From assembly GCA_041690635.1 (NCBI GenBank), contig JAWLGZ010000003.1, forward strand, positions 496,001 to 560,000: a stretch of DNA of 64,000 nt. Reading direction: 5' to 3'. The notes under the pieces were generated by a model, which saw only the letters and a program-made list of their open reading frames with translations, had not been told where the DNA came from and did no database searches. This document shows positions 28,378 through 37,604 of this stretch, piece by piece. The position numbers were made by a program, and so were the translations under genes. Positions within the stretch are counted from its first letter, which is position 1; every line of letters begins with the position of its first letter. The stretch comes from JAWLGZ01 sp041690635 (lineage in GTDB: Bacteria; Pseudomonadota; Gammaproteobacteria; Thiohalomonadales; Thiohalomonadaceae).

Positions 28378-29838
28378 ATGAGTGACAACTCCTTCGGCAT
28401 CGGCCTGGTCGGAAAGCTGGTCGCGGCCACCCTGGCGGTCGTCTTTCTGACGGTCGGGACCATGGTGGTCGCCACCCAGTGGACCTTCCAGGCCGGATTC
28501 ACCGATTACCTGGCACGCGCCGAGGCGCAGCGGTTGCAACCGCTGGTGGAGCGCCTGGCCCGGTACCATGCCGAGGCGGGCGGTTGGGACTATCTGCGTG
28601 GTCGGCCCCATGTCTGGGACAACCTGCTGCGTGAAACACTCAACGAAGGCTCGGGATTCGGGTATCCGCCGGGCCCGCCGACCGGCAGGCCGCCACCCCG
28701 GTGGGAATCGGCCAAGGGGCCGCCCGAACGGCCCAATGGGGTGGGGCGCCGCCTGCATCTGATGGCATCCGATGGCACGCCGCTGGTCGGTCCGGCGCAG
28801 TTACCGTCCGATGCGCCTGGTTTTCAGCGCGTTCCTGTGGAGGTGAATGGGCGCGAGGTCGGCTATCTGCGCCTGATGGCCGCTCCTCTGGCGACGGACG
28901 GTCTCGATCGGGAGTTTCGGCGTGACCAGGTGCGCGCCCTCTATCTCATCGCCGCGGCAGCGGGAGTGTTCGCGCTGCTTATCGCGCTGCCCCTCGGGCG
29001 CCATTTTCTGTTTCCGATCCGCCGGCTCGCCGCCGGGGCGCGGGCGCTCGCCGCCGGTGATTACGGCACCCGCCTGACCATCAGCCGCAAGGATGAACTC
29101 GGGCGGCTTGCAGACGACTTCAACCACCTGGCCGAGGTGCTGGAGCGGACCGAAAGGCTGCGCCGCGAGGGGATGGCGAACGTATCCCACGAGCTGCGTA
29201 CGCCACTGGCGACCCTGAAGGCGGAGGTCGAGGCGATGCAGGACGGCATCCGTCCGCTGGATGCCCGCCAGCTCGAATCACTGGGCGGCACGGTGGAGCA
29301 GATGAACCGGTTGGTGGACGACCTCTACCAGCTGGCGTTGGCCGATGTGGGTGCACTGGTCTATCGCAAGATATGGATCGAACTGGACTCGCTGGTCGAG
29401 GAGAGCACGCGCGCGGCGCGTACCGCCCTGGCGGAGAGGGGACTGGCGCTGATGATCGATGTTGAACCGGGCATCTTGGTCGAGGGTGATCCCATCCGTC
29501 TGCGGCAACTCCTGGACAACCTGCTGCAGAACAGCCGCCGCTACACCGATGCGGGTGGCAGCGTCACGGTTGCCCTGCGCCGGCACGGTGACGCGGTGGA
29601 ACTGGAGGTGGCGGACAGTGCGCCGGGGGTGGACGGGGCGGTGCTGCCGCACCTTTTCGATCGCTTCTACCGGGTGGAGAGTTCGCGCAACCGGGCGACG
29701 GGGGGAGCCGGTCTGGGGTTGGCCCTGGTGAAGGCGATCGCCGAGGCCCACGGCGGCCGGGTCTGGACGCGTCCTGCGCCGTTGGGCGGTGTGGCTGTTT
29801 CCGTCCGGTTGCCAATGAGCCAGGAGGGTGGGGGATGA
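28378..29838 (+). CDS. BaeS-like sensor histidine kinase
   Basis: A 486-residue membrane kinase: TM1 (VGKLVAATLAVVFLTVG), a periplasmic domain of about 150 residues with a Pro-rich stretch, TM2 (LYLIAAAAGVFALLIALPLG), HAMP, HisKA with NVSHELRTPLATL, and HATPase (LLDNLLQNSRRY, ADSAPGVDG, GAGLGLALVKAIAE). I prefer the ATG at 28378 over an in-frame TTG 42 bases upstream because the membrane segment then starts at the usual distance. Its stop overlaps the regulator start by four bases. BaeS-type kinases report envelope stress; here the upstream Cys-repeat protein suggests a periplasmic ligand. Confidence 0.94.
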   Translation: MSDNSFGIGLVGKLVAATLAVVFLTVGTMVVATQWTFQAGFTDYLARAEAQRLQPLVERLARYHAEAGGWDYLRGRPHVWDNLLRETLNEGSGFGYPPGPPTGRPPPRWESAKGPPERPNGVGRRLHLMASDGTPLVGPAQLPSDAPGFQRVPVEVNGREVGYLRLMAAPLATDGLDREFRRDQVRALYLIAAAAGVFALLIALPLGRHFLFPIRRLAAGARALAAGDYGTRLTISRKDELGRLADDFNHLAEVLERTERLRREGMANVSHELRTPLATLKAEVEAMQDGIRPLDARQLESLGGTVEQMNRLVDDLYQLALADVGALVYRKIWIELDSLVEESTRAARTALAERGLALMIDVEPGILVEGDPIRLRQLLDNLLQNSRRYTDAGGSVTVALRRHGDAVELEVADSAPGVDGAVLPHLFDRFYRVESSRNRATGGAGLGLALVKAIAEAHGGRVWTRPAPLGGVAVSVRLPMSQEGGG

Positions 29839-30515
29839 GTGAGACCGGGGCACGCGTACTGCTGGTTGAAGATGAGGTGAAGCTGGCGGAGTTGGTGCAC
29901 GACTATCTGGTCGCCTCCGGCTACGACGTGGAGATGTTCCACGAGGGGAGCGGGGTGGTGGAGCGGGTCAGGCAGTCACCGCCGGATCTGATGCTGCTCG
30001 ACCTGATGCTGCCGGGATGCGACGGGCTCACCATCTGCCGCGAGGTGCGCCAGTTCTCCGAGCTGCCCGTCATCATGGTCACCGCCCGGGTGGAGGAGGT
30101 GGACCGGCTGCTCGGGCTCGAACTCGGGGCCGACGACTACATCTGCAAACCGTTCAGCCCGCGCGAGGTGGTGGCGCGGGTCAAGGCGGTGCTGCGGCGC
30201 TGGCGGGGAGCCCCCGAGGAGGCCGCTTCGCGGCGCATTCAACTGGACCCGGAGTGCTATGAGGCAAGGGTGGACGGCAGGCGGCTCGACCTGACGCCGG
30301 TGGAGTTCCGGCTGCTCGCCACCCTGTTCACCCACCCGGGGCGGGTCTACTCCCGCGACCAGCTCCTTGACCGCGTCTACGATGACCACCGGATAGTGAG
30401 CGATCGCACGGTCGATTCGCACGTCAAGAACCTGCGCCGGAAACTGGCCGATCGCATGGGCGAGGCGATGCCGATCCGCTCGGTCTACGGGGTGGGCTAC
30501 AAGCTCGAATGGTGA
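29835..30515 (+). CDS. BaeR-like OmpR-family response regulator
   Basis: A 226-residue regulator. The receiver has VEDE, phospho-Asp in LMLLDLMLPGCDG and YICKPFSPREVVARV; the winged helix has LTPVEFRLLATL, SDRTVDSHVKNLRRKL and SVYGVGYKLEW. It overlaps the stop codon of the kinase gene (ATGA), so the two form a translationally coupled pair. Confidence 0.96.
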   Translation: MSETGARVLLVEDEVKLAELVHDYLVASGYDVEMFHEGSGVVERVRQSPPDLMLLDLMLPGCDGLTICREVRQFSELPVIMVTARVEEVDRLLGLELGADDYICKPFSPREVVARVKAVLRRWRGAPEEAASRRIQLDPECYEARVDGRRLDLTPVEFRLLATLFTHPGRVYSRDQLLDRVYDDHRIVSDRTVDSHVKNLRRKLADRMGEAMPIRSVYGVGYKLEW

Positions 30516-30609
30516 TTGACCCTCCCGCGACCATAACTGGAAGCTGCGTCACAGTTTCCGGGCCTCGGACCGTGCAGGCTATAAACCCGGGGAAAGGGCA
30601 GATGGGGCC

Positions 30610-30954
30610 ATGAACAACAAACGTTATCAGGTGGTATTCACGGGGCGGCTGGCACCGGGTCTGGACGAGGCCACCGTCAGGAGCAACCTGGTGCTGGATC
30701 TGGGTCTGTCGGTGCAAAAGGCCGAACAGATGCTGGGCAGCGGACGGGTGACGCTCAAGCGCTACAGCACGGCGGAAGAGGCACAACTGCTGGCGCAGAA
30801 GCTGGCGCAGGCTGGTGCCATCTGCCGGGTTGAGGACCATGCCGCTGTCCGTGCCGCGCCGGCGCAGGGCGAGAGTTCCCTGATCACCCTCATGAACCGC
30901 CTGATCCGGGTCACCGGGAAGGGCCGGGCTGCCGGCGCAATGCCCAAACGTTGA
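30610..30954 (+). CDS. Small uncharacterised protein
   Basis: A 114-residue soluble protein. The core (YQVVFTGRLAPGLDEATVRS, KAEQMLGSGRVTLKRY, AQKLAQAGAICRVE) resembles the small N-terminal domain that starts many unrelated membrane proteins (pattern FKVVF.G.L..G.....V..NL, ending AGA.C.IE). Here it is free-standing, with a basic C-terminal tail. Function unknown. The ATG at 30610 follows a GGGGAAAGGG stretch. Confidence 0.75.
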   Translation: MNNKRYQVVFTGRLAPGLDEATVRSNLVLDLGLSVQKAEQMLGSGRVTLKRYSTAEEAQLLAQKLAQAGAICRVEDHAAVRAAPAQGESSLITLMNRLIRVTGKGRAAGAMPKR

Positions 30955-31200
30955 TGTCGGACCCCGGGATCAGCGTCCCGGGCGCCCACCTGTGAGCGGC
31001 CCGCCCCGGGTCGTTTCCCGCCACGCCAATTCCTTACGCGTTACCGCCAAACCACACGCAACCACACGGCAAGTGCCCGCCGGACTTGCCGGGAACCCTC
31101 TGAATGGGATAGCTTTCTGCGCAACGGATCGCCATATGGGCGTCCATATTTCAATACATTACAAGTAATAAGGGCGGCCTGCCGCCTTCGAGGATGCCAG
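30955..31200. other. Spacer with hairpins before the coiled-coil gene pair
   Basis: Contains CCCGGG/CCCGGG arms just after the 30954 stop, and a seven-base hairpin at 31068-31074/31084-31090 (GGCAAGT/ACTTGCC), neither followed by a T-run. An AT-rich patch around 31150-31170 in this GC-rich genome is the likely promoter for the gene at 31201. Confidence 0.4.
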
Positions 31201-31764
31201 GTGGAGAAAAGGGAAGAGCGTTCGCCTTTAGAGCTGAGCGTGGAAAAGTTCGAGCACATGCTCGAGTTGCGCAGTCAGGTGAACATGATTGTTGCCGGCC
31301 GCGTGAAGACCATTGTTCGTGTCGGCGTCATCAGCATGGCCGTGGTCGCCGTGATCTTCACCCTCTCCATCTACCTGATGGCGTCACGCATGGAGTACAT
31401 GGCGGCGGCGATGGTCACCATGAACAAGCACTTCAGCTCCATGTCGGACAACATGGGCCGCATGCGTGAGGTAATCACCGCCATGGATGCGAATGTGGCG
31501 GCGGTCCCGGCCATCGTCGGCGATGTGACGGCCATCAACCGCAGCGTCGACGGCATGGAGGGGCACATGGCGGCCATGCGGGGCGAGATGACCGGGCTCG
31601 ACCGCTCCGTGCAGCATGTACGCGACAGCGTGGCGCTGATGAACGGGACCTTCTGGAACATGAACCGTTCCGTGTACGGGCTCGACCGGGAGGTGAACAC
31701 CATGTCCCAGCCCGCGCGGGGGTTCAACCAGATGCGCTCCTTCTTCCCCTTCCCGTTTCCCTAA
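31201..31764 (+). CDS. Membrane-anchored methionine-core coiled-coil protein A
   Basis: A 187-residue protein (GTG start, no better ATG). A short basic N-terminus precedes one membrane helix (VGVISMAVVAVIFTLSIYLM, about residues 41-60), which by the positive-inside rule puts the rest in the periplasm. From residue 64 to about 168 the chain keeps an unbroken 3-4 hydrophobic spacing, with one phase shift near residue 110. Every one of the 15 methionines in this stretch falls at a core (a or d) position. The tail is Phe/Pro-rich (FFPFPFP). It is followed 14 bases later by a similar protein. No enzyme domain; function unknown. Confidence 0.85.
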   Translation: MEKREERSPLELSVEKFEHMLELRSQVNMIVAGRVKTIVRVGVISMAVVAVIFTLSIYLMASRMEYMAAAMVTMNKHFSSMSDNMGRMREVITAMDANVAAVPAIVGDVTAINRSVDGMEGHMAAMRGEMTGLDRSVQHVRDSVALMNGTFWNMNRSVYGLDREVNTMSQPARGFNQMRSFFPFPFP

Positions 31765-31778
31765 GCGGAGCTTTGCCT

Positions 31779-32315
31779 ATGTCACTGGATCCCGGCACCG
31801 CCCGCTTCCTATTGGAAACGGCCGACCGTATGGAGCGTGAGACTGCCGAATGGGCTGCCGTATCGCGGCGGATCGCCCGTCGCACGACGCTGATTGTGAA
31901 TGTCTCCATGGCGGTCTTCTTCGGTATGGCCCTCCTCATCTTCGTGCTCATTTTTCGCATGGCATACGGACTGACGAGTCTGGTCGACAACATGGAGGAC
32001 ATGTACGGCCGCTTTGGCGAGATGGCGCAGGATATGGACTCCATTACCGCCTCGGTCCACCGCATCAACACCAACATCGGGGGCATGCCGATCATTGCCA
32101 CAGAGATGTCGGGCATGAGCACGAGCGTGGAGCGGATGCATGAGGATGTGGCGGTGATCGCCTCCGCCCTCTCCAGCGTCACGCGTGCCACGAGCGGTAT
32201 CGATCAGAGCGTCGACGAGATGACCGGCCACTTCGTTCAACTCGACGGGACGGTGAACCGGATCAACAGCAGTGTTCACCAGATGTCCCGCCCCATGCAC
32301 ATGATGCGGCCCTAA
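31779..32315 (+). CDS. Membrane-anchored methionine-core coiled-coil protein B
   Basis: A 178-residue protein of the same design as its neighbour: basic N-terminus (RRIARRT), one membrane helix (about residues 38-60), then a continuous 3-4 heptad coiled coil to the C-terminus. Met, Ile and Val fill the core (LVDNMEDMYGRFGEMAQDMD and onward) and it ends SRPMHMMRP. The ATG at 31779 has GCGGAG upstream; a TTG six bases earlier is less likely. The two genes surely form one operon and the proteins may hetero-oligomerise. Function unknown. Confidence 0.85.
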   Translation: MSLDPGTARFLLETADRMERETAEWAAVSRRIARRTTLIVNVSMAVFFGMALLIFVLIFRMAYGLTSLVDNMEDMYGRFGEMAQDMDSITASVHRINTNIGGMPIIATEMSGMSTSVERMHEDVAVIASALSSVTRATSGIDQSVDEMTGHFVQLDGTVNRINSSVHQMSRPMHMMRP

Positions 32316-32410
32316 GTTGCCGGACAGGCGGTAATCGCAGCGCCTGTCGCCCAGTGTTATGCTCGGGGCTGGTGAGCCAAGGTGGCCGGTGAAGGGCGAG
32401 GAGCGCTCTT

Positions 32411-33316
32411 GTGTTCAACCTACCTCATGGGGAACTGGAGACCATTCGGGATGAGCTCGATCTGGCGCGGGCTCACCACGAGGAGTGGTTTGACGCGCTG
32501 AACCGCAATCTGATCTGCGCGCTCCCTCACGACGCGGCGGATGTCTCCGGCGATGCCCACCACCTGTGCCGGTTCGGCGAGTGGTACTACACCCGTTCTG
32601 ATGAGGGTATTCGCGAACATCCCGCGTTCGTCGAAATCGGTGTGGTCCACAAGGAGATGCACGCGCGTGCCACCGAGCTGCTGCTGATCTCCGCGAGCGG
32701 CCGCCGCATCACCACCGCCGAGTACGACCCCTTCGCCTCCGCCATTCACCGCCTGCACATGCAGATGGACTCGCTGCGTCACGAGGTGGAGGAGGCGATC
32801 ACCAATCTCGATCCGCTGACCGGGATCTTCAGCCGCAAGTCGATGCTGGGCAAACTGCGTGAGCTGCACGAGATCGTGAAGCGGCGGGTCCACCCGGTCA
32901 CCCTCGCGATGATGGATATCGATCGCTTCAAGCGGGTCAACGACCGCTTCGGTCATCTGGTGGGGGATCGGGCGCTGCAGGTGGCCGCCCAGCACATCCT
33001 GCAGTGGACGCGTCCCTACGACTTCACCTTCCGCTACGGCGGCGAGGAGTTTCTCATCTGTCTCTACAACACCGGAATCCCGGAGGCGCTGGAGATCGTC
33101 GAGCGTATCCGCGTTTCACTGGAGAAGCTCTCCATCCCCTCGGACGGCGACGAAGCAGTAAGTTTCACCGTCTCCTTCGGGCTGGCTCGCCTCGAACCGG
33201 ACGTGCCGGTGGAAGAGGCGATCCGCCGCGCCGACACCGCCCTCTACCAGGCAAAGAACAGCGGCCGTAACAACAGCCAGTGCTGGAGCGAGGAGATGAG
33301 GGTGCTCCAGTCCTGA
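32411..33316 (+). CDS. Diguanylate cyclase with N-terminal CZB zinc-sensing domain (DgcZ-like)
   Basis: A 301-residue soluble enzyme. The N-terminal CZB domain (about residues 15-100) has the His/Cys pattern for zinc: ARAHHEEWFDAL, DAHHLCRFGEWY, VHKEMHARA. The C-terminal GGDEF domain has LTGIFSRKSM, MMDIDRFKRVNDRFGH and the active loop RYGGEEFLIC. In E. coli DgcZ, zinc binding to CZB blocks cyclase activity, so this protein probably makes cyclic-di-GMP when zinc is scarce. GTG start at 32411. Confidence 0.93.
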   Translation: MFNLPHGELETIRDELDLARAHHEEWFDALNRNLICALPHDAADVSGDAHHLCRFGEWYYTRSDEGIREHPAFVEIGVVHKEMHARATELLLISASGRRITTAEYDPFASAIHRLHMQMDSLRHEVEEAITNLDPLTGIFSRKSMLGKLRELHEIVKRRVHPVTLAMMDIDRFKRVNDRFGHLVGDRALQVAAQHILQWTRPYDFTFRYGGEEFLICLYNTGIPEALEIVERIRVSLEKLSIPSDGDEAVSFTVSFGLARLEPDVPVEEAIRRADTALYQAKNSGRNNSQCWSEEMRVLQS

Positions 33317-33333
33317 GCGGTTCCCCCCGGGCG

Positions 33334-36300
33334 TCAGGCGGTTGCCGGTTCCGGCGACCGCTCGTTGCGGTGATCGCGCGCCAGGAACAGGTAGACCGCC
33401 GGTACCACGAACAGGGTGAAGAGGGTGCCGATCAGCATGCCGCTGGCGATTACCAGTCCGATGGAGTAGCGGCTCTCGGCGCCGGCACCGCTGGCCAGGA
33501 TCAGCGGCAGCACGCCCATCACCATCGCCGCCGTGGTCATCAGCACCGGGCGCAACCGGATCGAAGCCGCCTCCTCCACCGCCTGCCGTTTGCTCAGGCC
33601 CGTACGCTGGAGCTGGTTGGCAAAGGCGACGATGAGGATGCCGTGCTTGCTGATCAATCCGATTAGCGTCACCAGCCCCACCTGGGTGTAGATGTTGACG
33701 GTGGCGAAGCCGAGGTTGAGAAAGATGAGCGCGCCGGCCAGCGACATGGGCACGCTGATCAGGATAATGATCGGATCGCGGAAGCTCTCGAACTGCGCCG
33801 CCAGCACCAGGAAGATGATCAGGATGGCGAAGAAGAAGGTGAAGACGAGCGCCTGACCCTCCTGCATGAACTCGCGCGACTCGCCGCCGTAGTCGACCCC
33901 GAAGCCGGCCGGCAGCAGCTCCGCCGCCTTCTCCTGCATGAAGGCGAGCCCGTCGCCCATCGCCACGCCGGGGATCAGGACCCCCTGGATGGTCACCGAG
34001 TTGAGCTGCTGGAACTGACTCAGCTTGTTCGGCTCCACGCTGCTCTTCACCCGCACCACGGTGGAGAGGGGCACCAGCTCGCCGTTGCCTGCGCGCACGT
34101 AGTAGCGCTGCAACTGTTCGGTGCGGCTGCGCTCGCTGTCGGGCGCCTGGGGGATCACCTTGTAGGCGCGCCCCTCCAGGTTGAAGCGGTTCACGTAGCC
34201 GCCGCCGAGGAGCGTCGACAGCGCCCGTCCCACCTCCTCCATCGAGAGGCCGATGGCCGCCGCCTTGTCCCGGTCGACCATCAGTTCCACCTTCGGCTTG
34301 TTGTACTTCAGATCGGTGTCGAGAAAGATGAACAAGCCGCTGGCGCGGGCCGCGGAGAGCAGATCCTGTGACACCTCGTGGAGCTGCCGGTAGGGCGCGG
34401 TGGAGGTGACCACGAACTGGAACGGCAGGCCGTTGGCCCCCGACGGCAGCGAGGGCAGCGGGAAGACCGCCGACTTCAGGCCCGGTACCGCGGCCAGTCC
34501 GTTCTGTATCTCGGGCTGCACATCGGTCTGGGTGCGCTCGCGCTGATCCCAGGGCTTCAGAATGAAGCCGGAGATGACGTTGTTCACCTGCCCCATCCCG
34601 TTGACCACGAAGTAGTCCTGTTTCTCCGGCGTGCTGTCGTACACCTGTTCGAACCGCCGCGTGAAGGACTCCATGTAGTCGATGGTCGCCTCCTGCGGGC
34701 CGGTGGCCGAAACGAACAGCACGCTTTGGTCCTCCGTGGGGGCCAGCTCGTGCTGCGCCGTCGTGTAGAGAAACGGCAGGCTGACGAGGACCACGACGAT
34801 GAACAGGGTGATCACCGGCGGGTAGTTCAATGCCCCGTGAAGGAGGCGCTGGTAGCGGGCCTTCAGCGCCTCGAAGCGATGGTCGAGCCAGGTGACGAAA
34901 CGGCCCTGCTGGTTGGCCGGGGTGAGCAGCCGTGAACACATCATCGGCGACAGGGTGAGGGCGATGATGCCGGAGACCAGCACCGCTCCGGCCAGGGTGA
35001 GGGCGAACTCGGTAAACAGCGCCCCGGTCACGCCGCCCATGAAACCGATGGGGGCGTAGACCGCAGCCAGGGTGAGGGTCATGGCGATGATCGGCCCGGC
35101 GATCTCGCGCGCCCCCTGGAGCGCCGCATTGAAGGGCGTCGCACCCTCTTCGATATGGCGGTGGATGTTCTCCACCACCACAATGGCGTCGTCCACCACC
35201 AGGCCGATGGCCAGCACCATCGCCAGCAGCGTGAGCAGGTTGAGCGAGTACCCCATCGCGTACATCACCAGCCCGACGCCGATGAGCGAGAGCGGAATGG
35301 TCACCACCGGCACCGCCACCGCGCGCACCGAGCCGAGGAAGAGGTAGATCACCAGCATGACGATGAGCGTCGCCTCGAAGATGGTCTTCGCCACCTCGGC
35401 GATGGCGCTGCGGACGTATTCGCTGCCGTCGTAGACCACCTTCGCCTCCAGGGTGGGCGGCAACTGGCGGCGGATCTCCGGCATGATGGCGTAGACGCGA
35501 TCGATCACCTCCAGCGGGTTCGCGGTCGGGGTGGCGGAGATGCCGATGAAGACCGCGTCCTCGCCGTTGAAGACCACTGAGGAGTCATAATTTTCCGCAC
35601 CCAGTTCCACCTGCGCCACATCGCGCAGGCGTACCAGGGTGTCACCATCCTGCCGCACCACCAGTGCACGGAACTCCTCCGCGCTGCGCAGGTCGGTGTT
35701 TGTTCCGATGCTGAGGGCGACCAGGTCGTCGCGGGTGCGGCCGGCGGCGGCGAGATAGTTGTTGCTGCGCAGGGCGCCCGCCACCTCGGTGGGCGTGATG
35801 CCGAGCGCTGTCATGCGATCCGGGTTGAGCCAGACGCGCATGGCAAAGGTCTTGCCGCCGAGGATCTCCGCCTTCGCAACCCCTTCCAGGGTCGCCAGCT
35901 TGGGCTGAACGACACGGGTCAGGTAGTCAGTGATCTGCGCCGAGTTCATCTTGTCGCTGTAGTAGCTCATGTACATGAGCGCGAGGCCGGAACCGGTCGT
36001 CTGCTGGATGATCGGTGCCTCCGCTTCCGGCGGCAGCGTGTTCCGAACCTCCGCCACCTTGGCCATGATCTGCGTCATCGCCACGTTGGGATCGAAATCG
36101 AGGACGATGTGCGCCTCGATGGTGGAGATCCCCTCGTTGCTGTTCGCGGTGAGATAGTCGATCCCCTCGGCGCCGGCGATCGCCTGCTGCAGCGGGGTGG
36201 TGATGAAGCCGTTGATAAGGTCGGCCTCGGCGCCCGGATAGGCGGTGGTCACGGTGATGACCGTGTTCTTCACCTCCGGATACTGCCGCAGCTGCATCTC

Positions 36301-36390
36301 CTGCAGTGAGCGGGCGCCGAGCAGCAGGATCAGCAGGCTGACCACCATCGCCAGCACCGGCCGGTGGATGAAAATGTCGGTGAAGCGCAT
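33334..36390 (-). CDS. RND multidrug efflux permease (HAE1 family)
   Basis: A 1018-residue inner-membrane proton antiporter. It has the internal-repeat RND layout: TM1 (PVLAMVVSLLILLLGARSL), a large porter loop, a TM2-7 block with the proton-relay aspartates in GLVVDDAIVVVENIHRH, a second porter loop, and a last TM block ending in a charged tail. Length and motifs match AcrB/MexB-type pumps. It starts 16 bases after the adaptor gene stop on the same strand. No TolC-type outer-membrane gene is present nearby, so an unlinked one must serve. Likely under the TetR repressor at 37605-38249. Confidence 0.97.
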   Translation of the reverse strand: MRFTDIFIHRPVLAMVVSLLILLLGARSLQEMQLRQYPEVKNTVITVTTAYPGAEADLINGFITTPLQQAIAGAEGIDYLTANSNEGISTIEAHIVLDFDPNVAMTQIMAKVAEVRNTLPPEAEAPIIQQTTGSGLALMYMSYYSDKMNSAQITDYLTRVVQPKLATLEGVAKAEILGGKTFAMRVWLNPDRMTALGITPTEVAGALRSNNYLAAAGRTRDDLVALSIGTNTDLRSAEEFRALVVRQDGDTLVRLRDVAQVELGAENYDSSVVFNGEDAVFIGISATPTANPLEVIDRVYAIMPEIRRQLPPTLEAKVVYDGSEYVRSAIAEVAKTIFEATLIVMLVIYLFLGSVRAVAVPVVTIPLSLIGVGLVMYAMGYSLNLLTLLAMVLAIGLVVDDAIVVVENIHRHIEEGATPFNAALQGAREIAGPIIAMTLTLAAVYAPIGFMGGVTGALFTEFALTLAGAVLVSGIIALTLSPMMCSRLLTPANQQGRFVTWLDHRFEALKARYQRLLHGALNYPPVITLFIVVVLVSLPFLYTTAQHELAPTEDQSVLFVSATGPQEATIDYMESFTRRFEQVYDSTPEKQDYFVVNGMGQVNNVISGFILKPWDQRERTQTDVQPEIQNGLAAVPGLKSAVFPLPSLPSGANGLPFQFVVTSTAPYRQLHEVSQDLLSAARASGLFIFLDTDLKYNKPKVELMVDRDKAAAIGLSMEEVGRALSTLLGGGYVNRFNLEGRAYKVIPQAPDSERSRTEQLQRYYVRAGNGELVPLSTVVRVKSSVEPNKLSQFQQLNSVTIQGVLIPGVAMGDGLAFMQEKAAELLPAGFGVDYGGESREFMQEGQALVFTFFFAILIIFLVLAAQFESFRDPIIILISVPMSLAGALIFLNLGFATVNIYTQVGLVTLIGLISKHGILIVAFANQLQRTGLSKRQAVEEAASIRLRPVLMTTAAMVMGVLPLILASGAGAESRYSIGLVIASGMLIGTLFTLFVVPAVYLFLARDHRNERSPEPATA

Positions 36391-36406
36391 ACGTTCCTTC
36401 GCTCGC

Positions 36407-37492
36407 TTATGGGTTGTTGATGGCCACGGCGGCGCCGTCGTGGAGCTTGAACTGGCCGGCGGTAATCACCTGTTCACCCAGCTCCACCCCCTCGATGATC
36501 GCCACCTTGCCGTCGCGGATCGGCCCCGGTTTGACGAAGCGCTGCAACGCCTTGAACTGCGGCTCACCGTCGTCGGAACCGTTCTCCTCGACCACGTAGA
36601 TGAAGTCGCCGTAGAGGCTGTAGGTGAGGGCGGTGCGGGGCACGGTCGGGTATTCGGGCTGTTCGGGCAGCAGCACCGTCACGTTGGCGAACATGCCGGG
36701 GCGGAGTTCGCCGTCCGGGTTGGCCAGGGTCGCCTGTACGCGCACGTTGCGGGTCTCGGCGTTGACCCGTGTCTCCACGGCGGTGACCGTGCCCTCGAAG
36801 CGCCTGTCCGGCCAGGTGCCGACCGCAATGGCGACCGGCAACCCCTCCCGAACCCGGCCCAGCTCCTGTTCGGGTACTGAGAACTCGACGTAGACGGGAT
36901 CGAGCTGGGTGAGGCTGACCAGGGCGGTGCCGGCGGCGAGGTACTGTCCCGGATCGACGCGGCGGATGCCGAGGCGGCCGGCGAAGGGGGCGCGGATCGC
37001 CTTCTTTGCCACCAGTTCCCGTTGGCGGTCCACCAGCGCCCGGGTCTCCTCCAGGCGGGTGCGCGTCGTGTCCAGATCGGAGACGGAGACCAGCTTCTTC
37101 TCTGCCACCGCCTCGTCCCGCCGCAGGCTGAGCTGCGCCAGTTTGTGTTCGGCCATGAAACCGGCCAGTTCCGCGCGATCGACGGCATCGTCGAGCTGCA
37201 CCAGCAGGGTGCCCTGTTCCACCACCGCGCCCGATTCAAAGGCGATCGCCTTGACCACCCCCGCCACCTCGTTGCTGACATCGATCCCGGCCACGGCACG
37301 CACGGTGCCCACCGCCTCGATGGTGTCATGCCAGGCGGCAGATGTGACGGTCGCTGTCTCCACCGCCTCCGGCGGCGGCTGGAAGGTGGCGAAGTACTGG
37401 CCCATGAAATGGTTGGTGACCGCCTTCCAGCCGAACACGCCGCCGAACACCAGCGTGAGTGCCAGAACCATCAGAACCATACGTTTGGTCAT
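36407..37492 (-). CDS. RND efflux periplasmic adaptor (membrane fusion protein)
   Basis: A 361-residue protein with an N-terminal membrane anchor (MVLMVLALTLVFGGVFG), lipoyl halves (GTVRAVAGIDVSNEVAGVV and IRAPFAGRLGIRRVDPGQYL) around a helical hairpin, then beta-barrel and membrane-proximal domains (NVRVQATLANPDGELRPGM). Partner of the RND pump downstream. An AAGGAGC site precedes the ATG, and a TetR-type palindrome lies 48 bases upstream of the start. Confidence 0.96.
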   Translation of the reverse strand: MTKRMVLMVLALTLVFGGVFGWKAVTNHFMGQYFATFQPPPEAVETATVTSAAWHDTIEAVGTVRAVAGIDVSNEVAGVVKAIAFESGAVVEQGTLLVQLDDAVDRAELAGFMAEHKLAQLSLRRDEAVAEKKLVSVSDLDTTRTRLEETRALVDRQRELVAKKAIRAPFAGRLGIRRVDPGQYLAAGTALVSLTQLDPVYVEFSVPEQELGRVREGLPVAIAVGTWPDRRFEGTVTAVETRVNAETRNVRVQATLANPDGELRPGMFANVTVLLPEQPEYPTVPRTALTYSLYGDFIYVVEENGSDDGEPQFKALQRFVKPGPIRDGKVAIIEGVELGEQVITAGQFKLHDGAAVAINNP

Positions 37493-37539
37493 GCCTGCTC
37501 CTTAAATTTTTCCTGATGCAGTGGCTTCCAGCCGGAAAA

Positions 37540-37552
37540 TGACCGTCGGTCA
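37540..37552. promoter_or_regulatory. TetR-type operator before the efflux adaptor gene
   Basis: TGACCGTCGGTCA, a palindrome with five-base arms, 48 bases upstream of the adaptor ATG. The same pattern recurs at 38270-38282 in front of tetR, supporting a shared operator. Confidence 0.6.
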
Positions 37553-37604
37553 CCATCGTGCCCAAAAAAAGGGCCCAACCGGCCCGTCCCCGGGGCTGTC
37601 GGAC

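Noticed and set aside
33116..34939. 607-codon open frame in another frame of the RND pump gene
   Set aside because: Shadow of the pump: Gly/Arg/Ala-rich, no domain, while the pump frame is complete.
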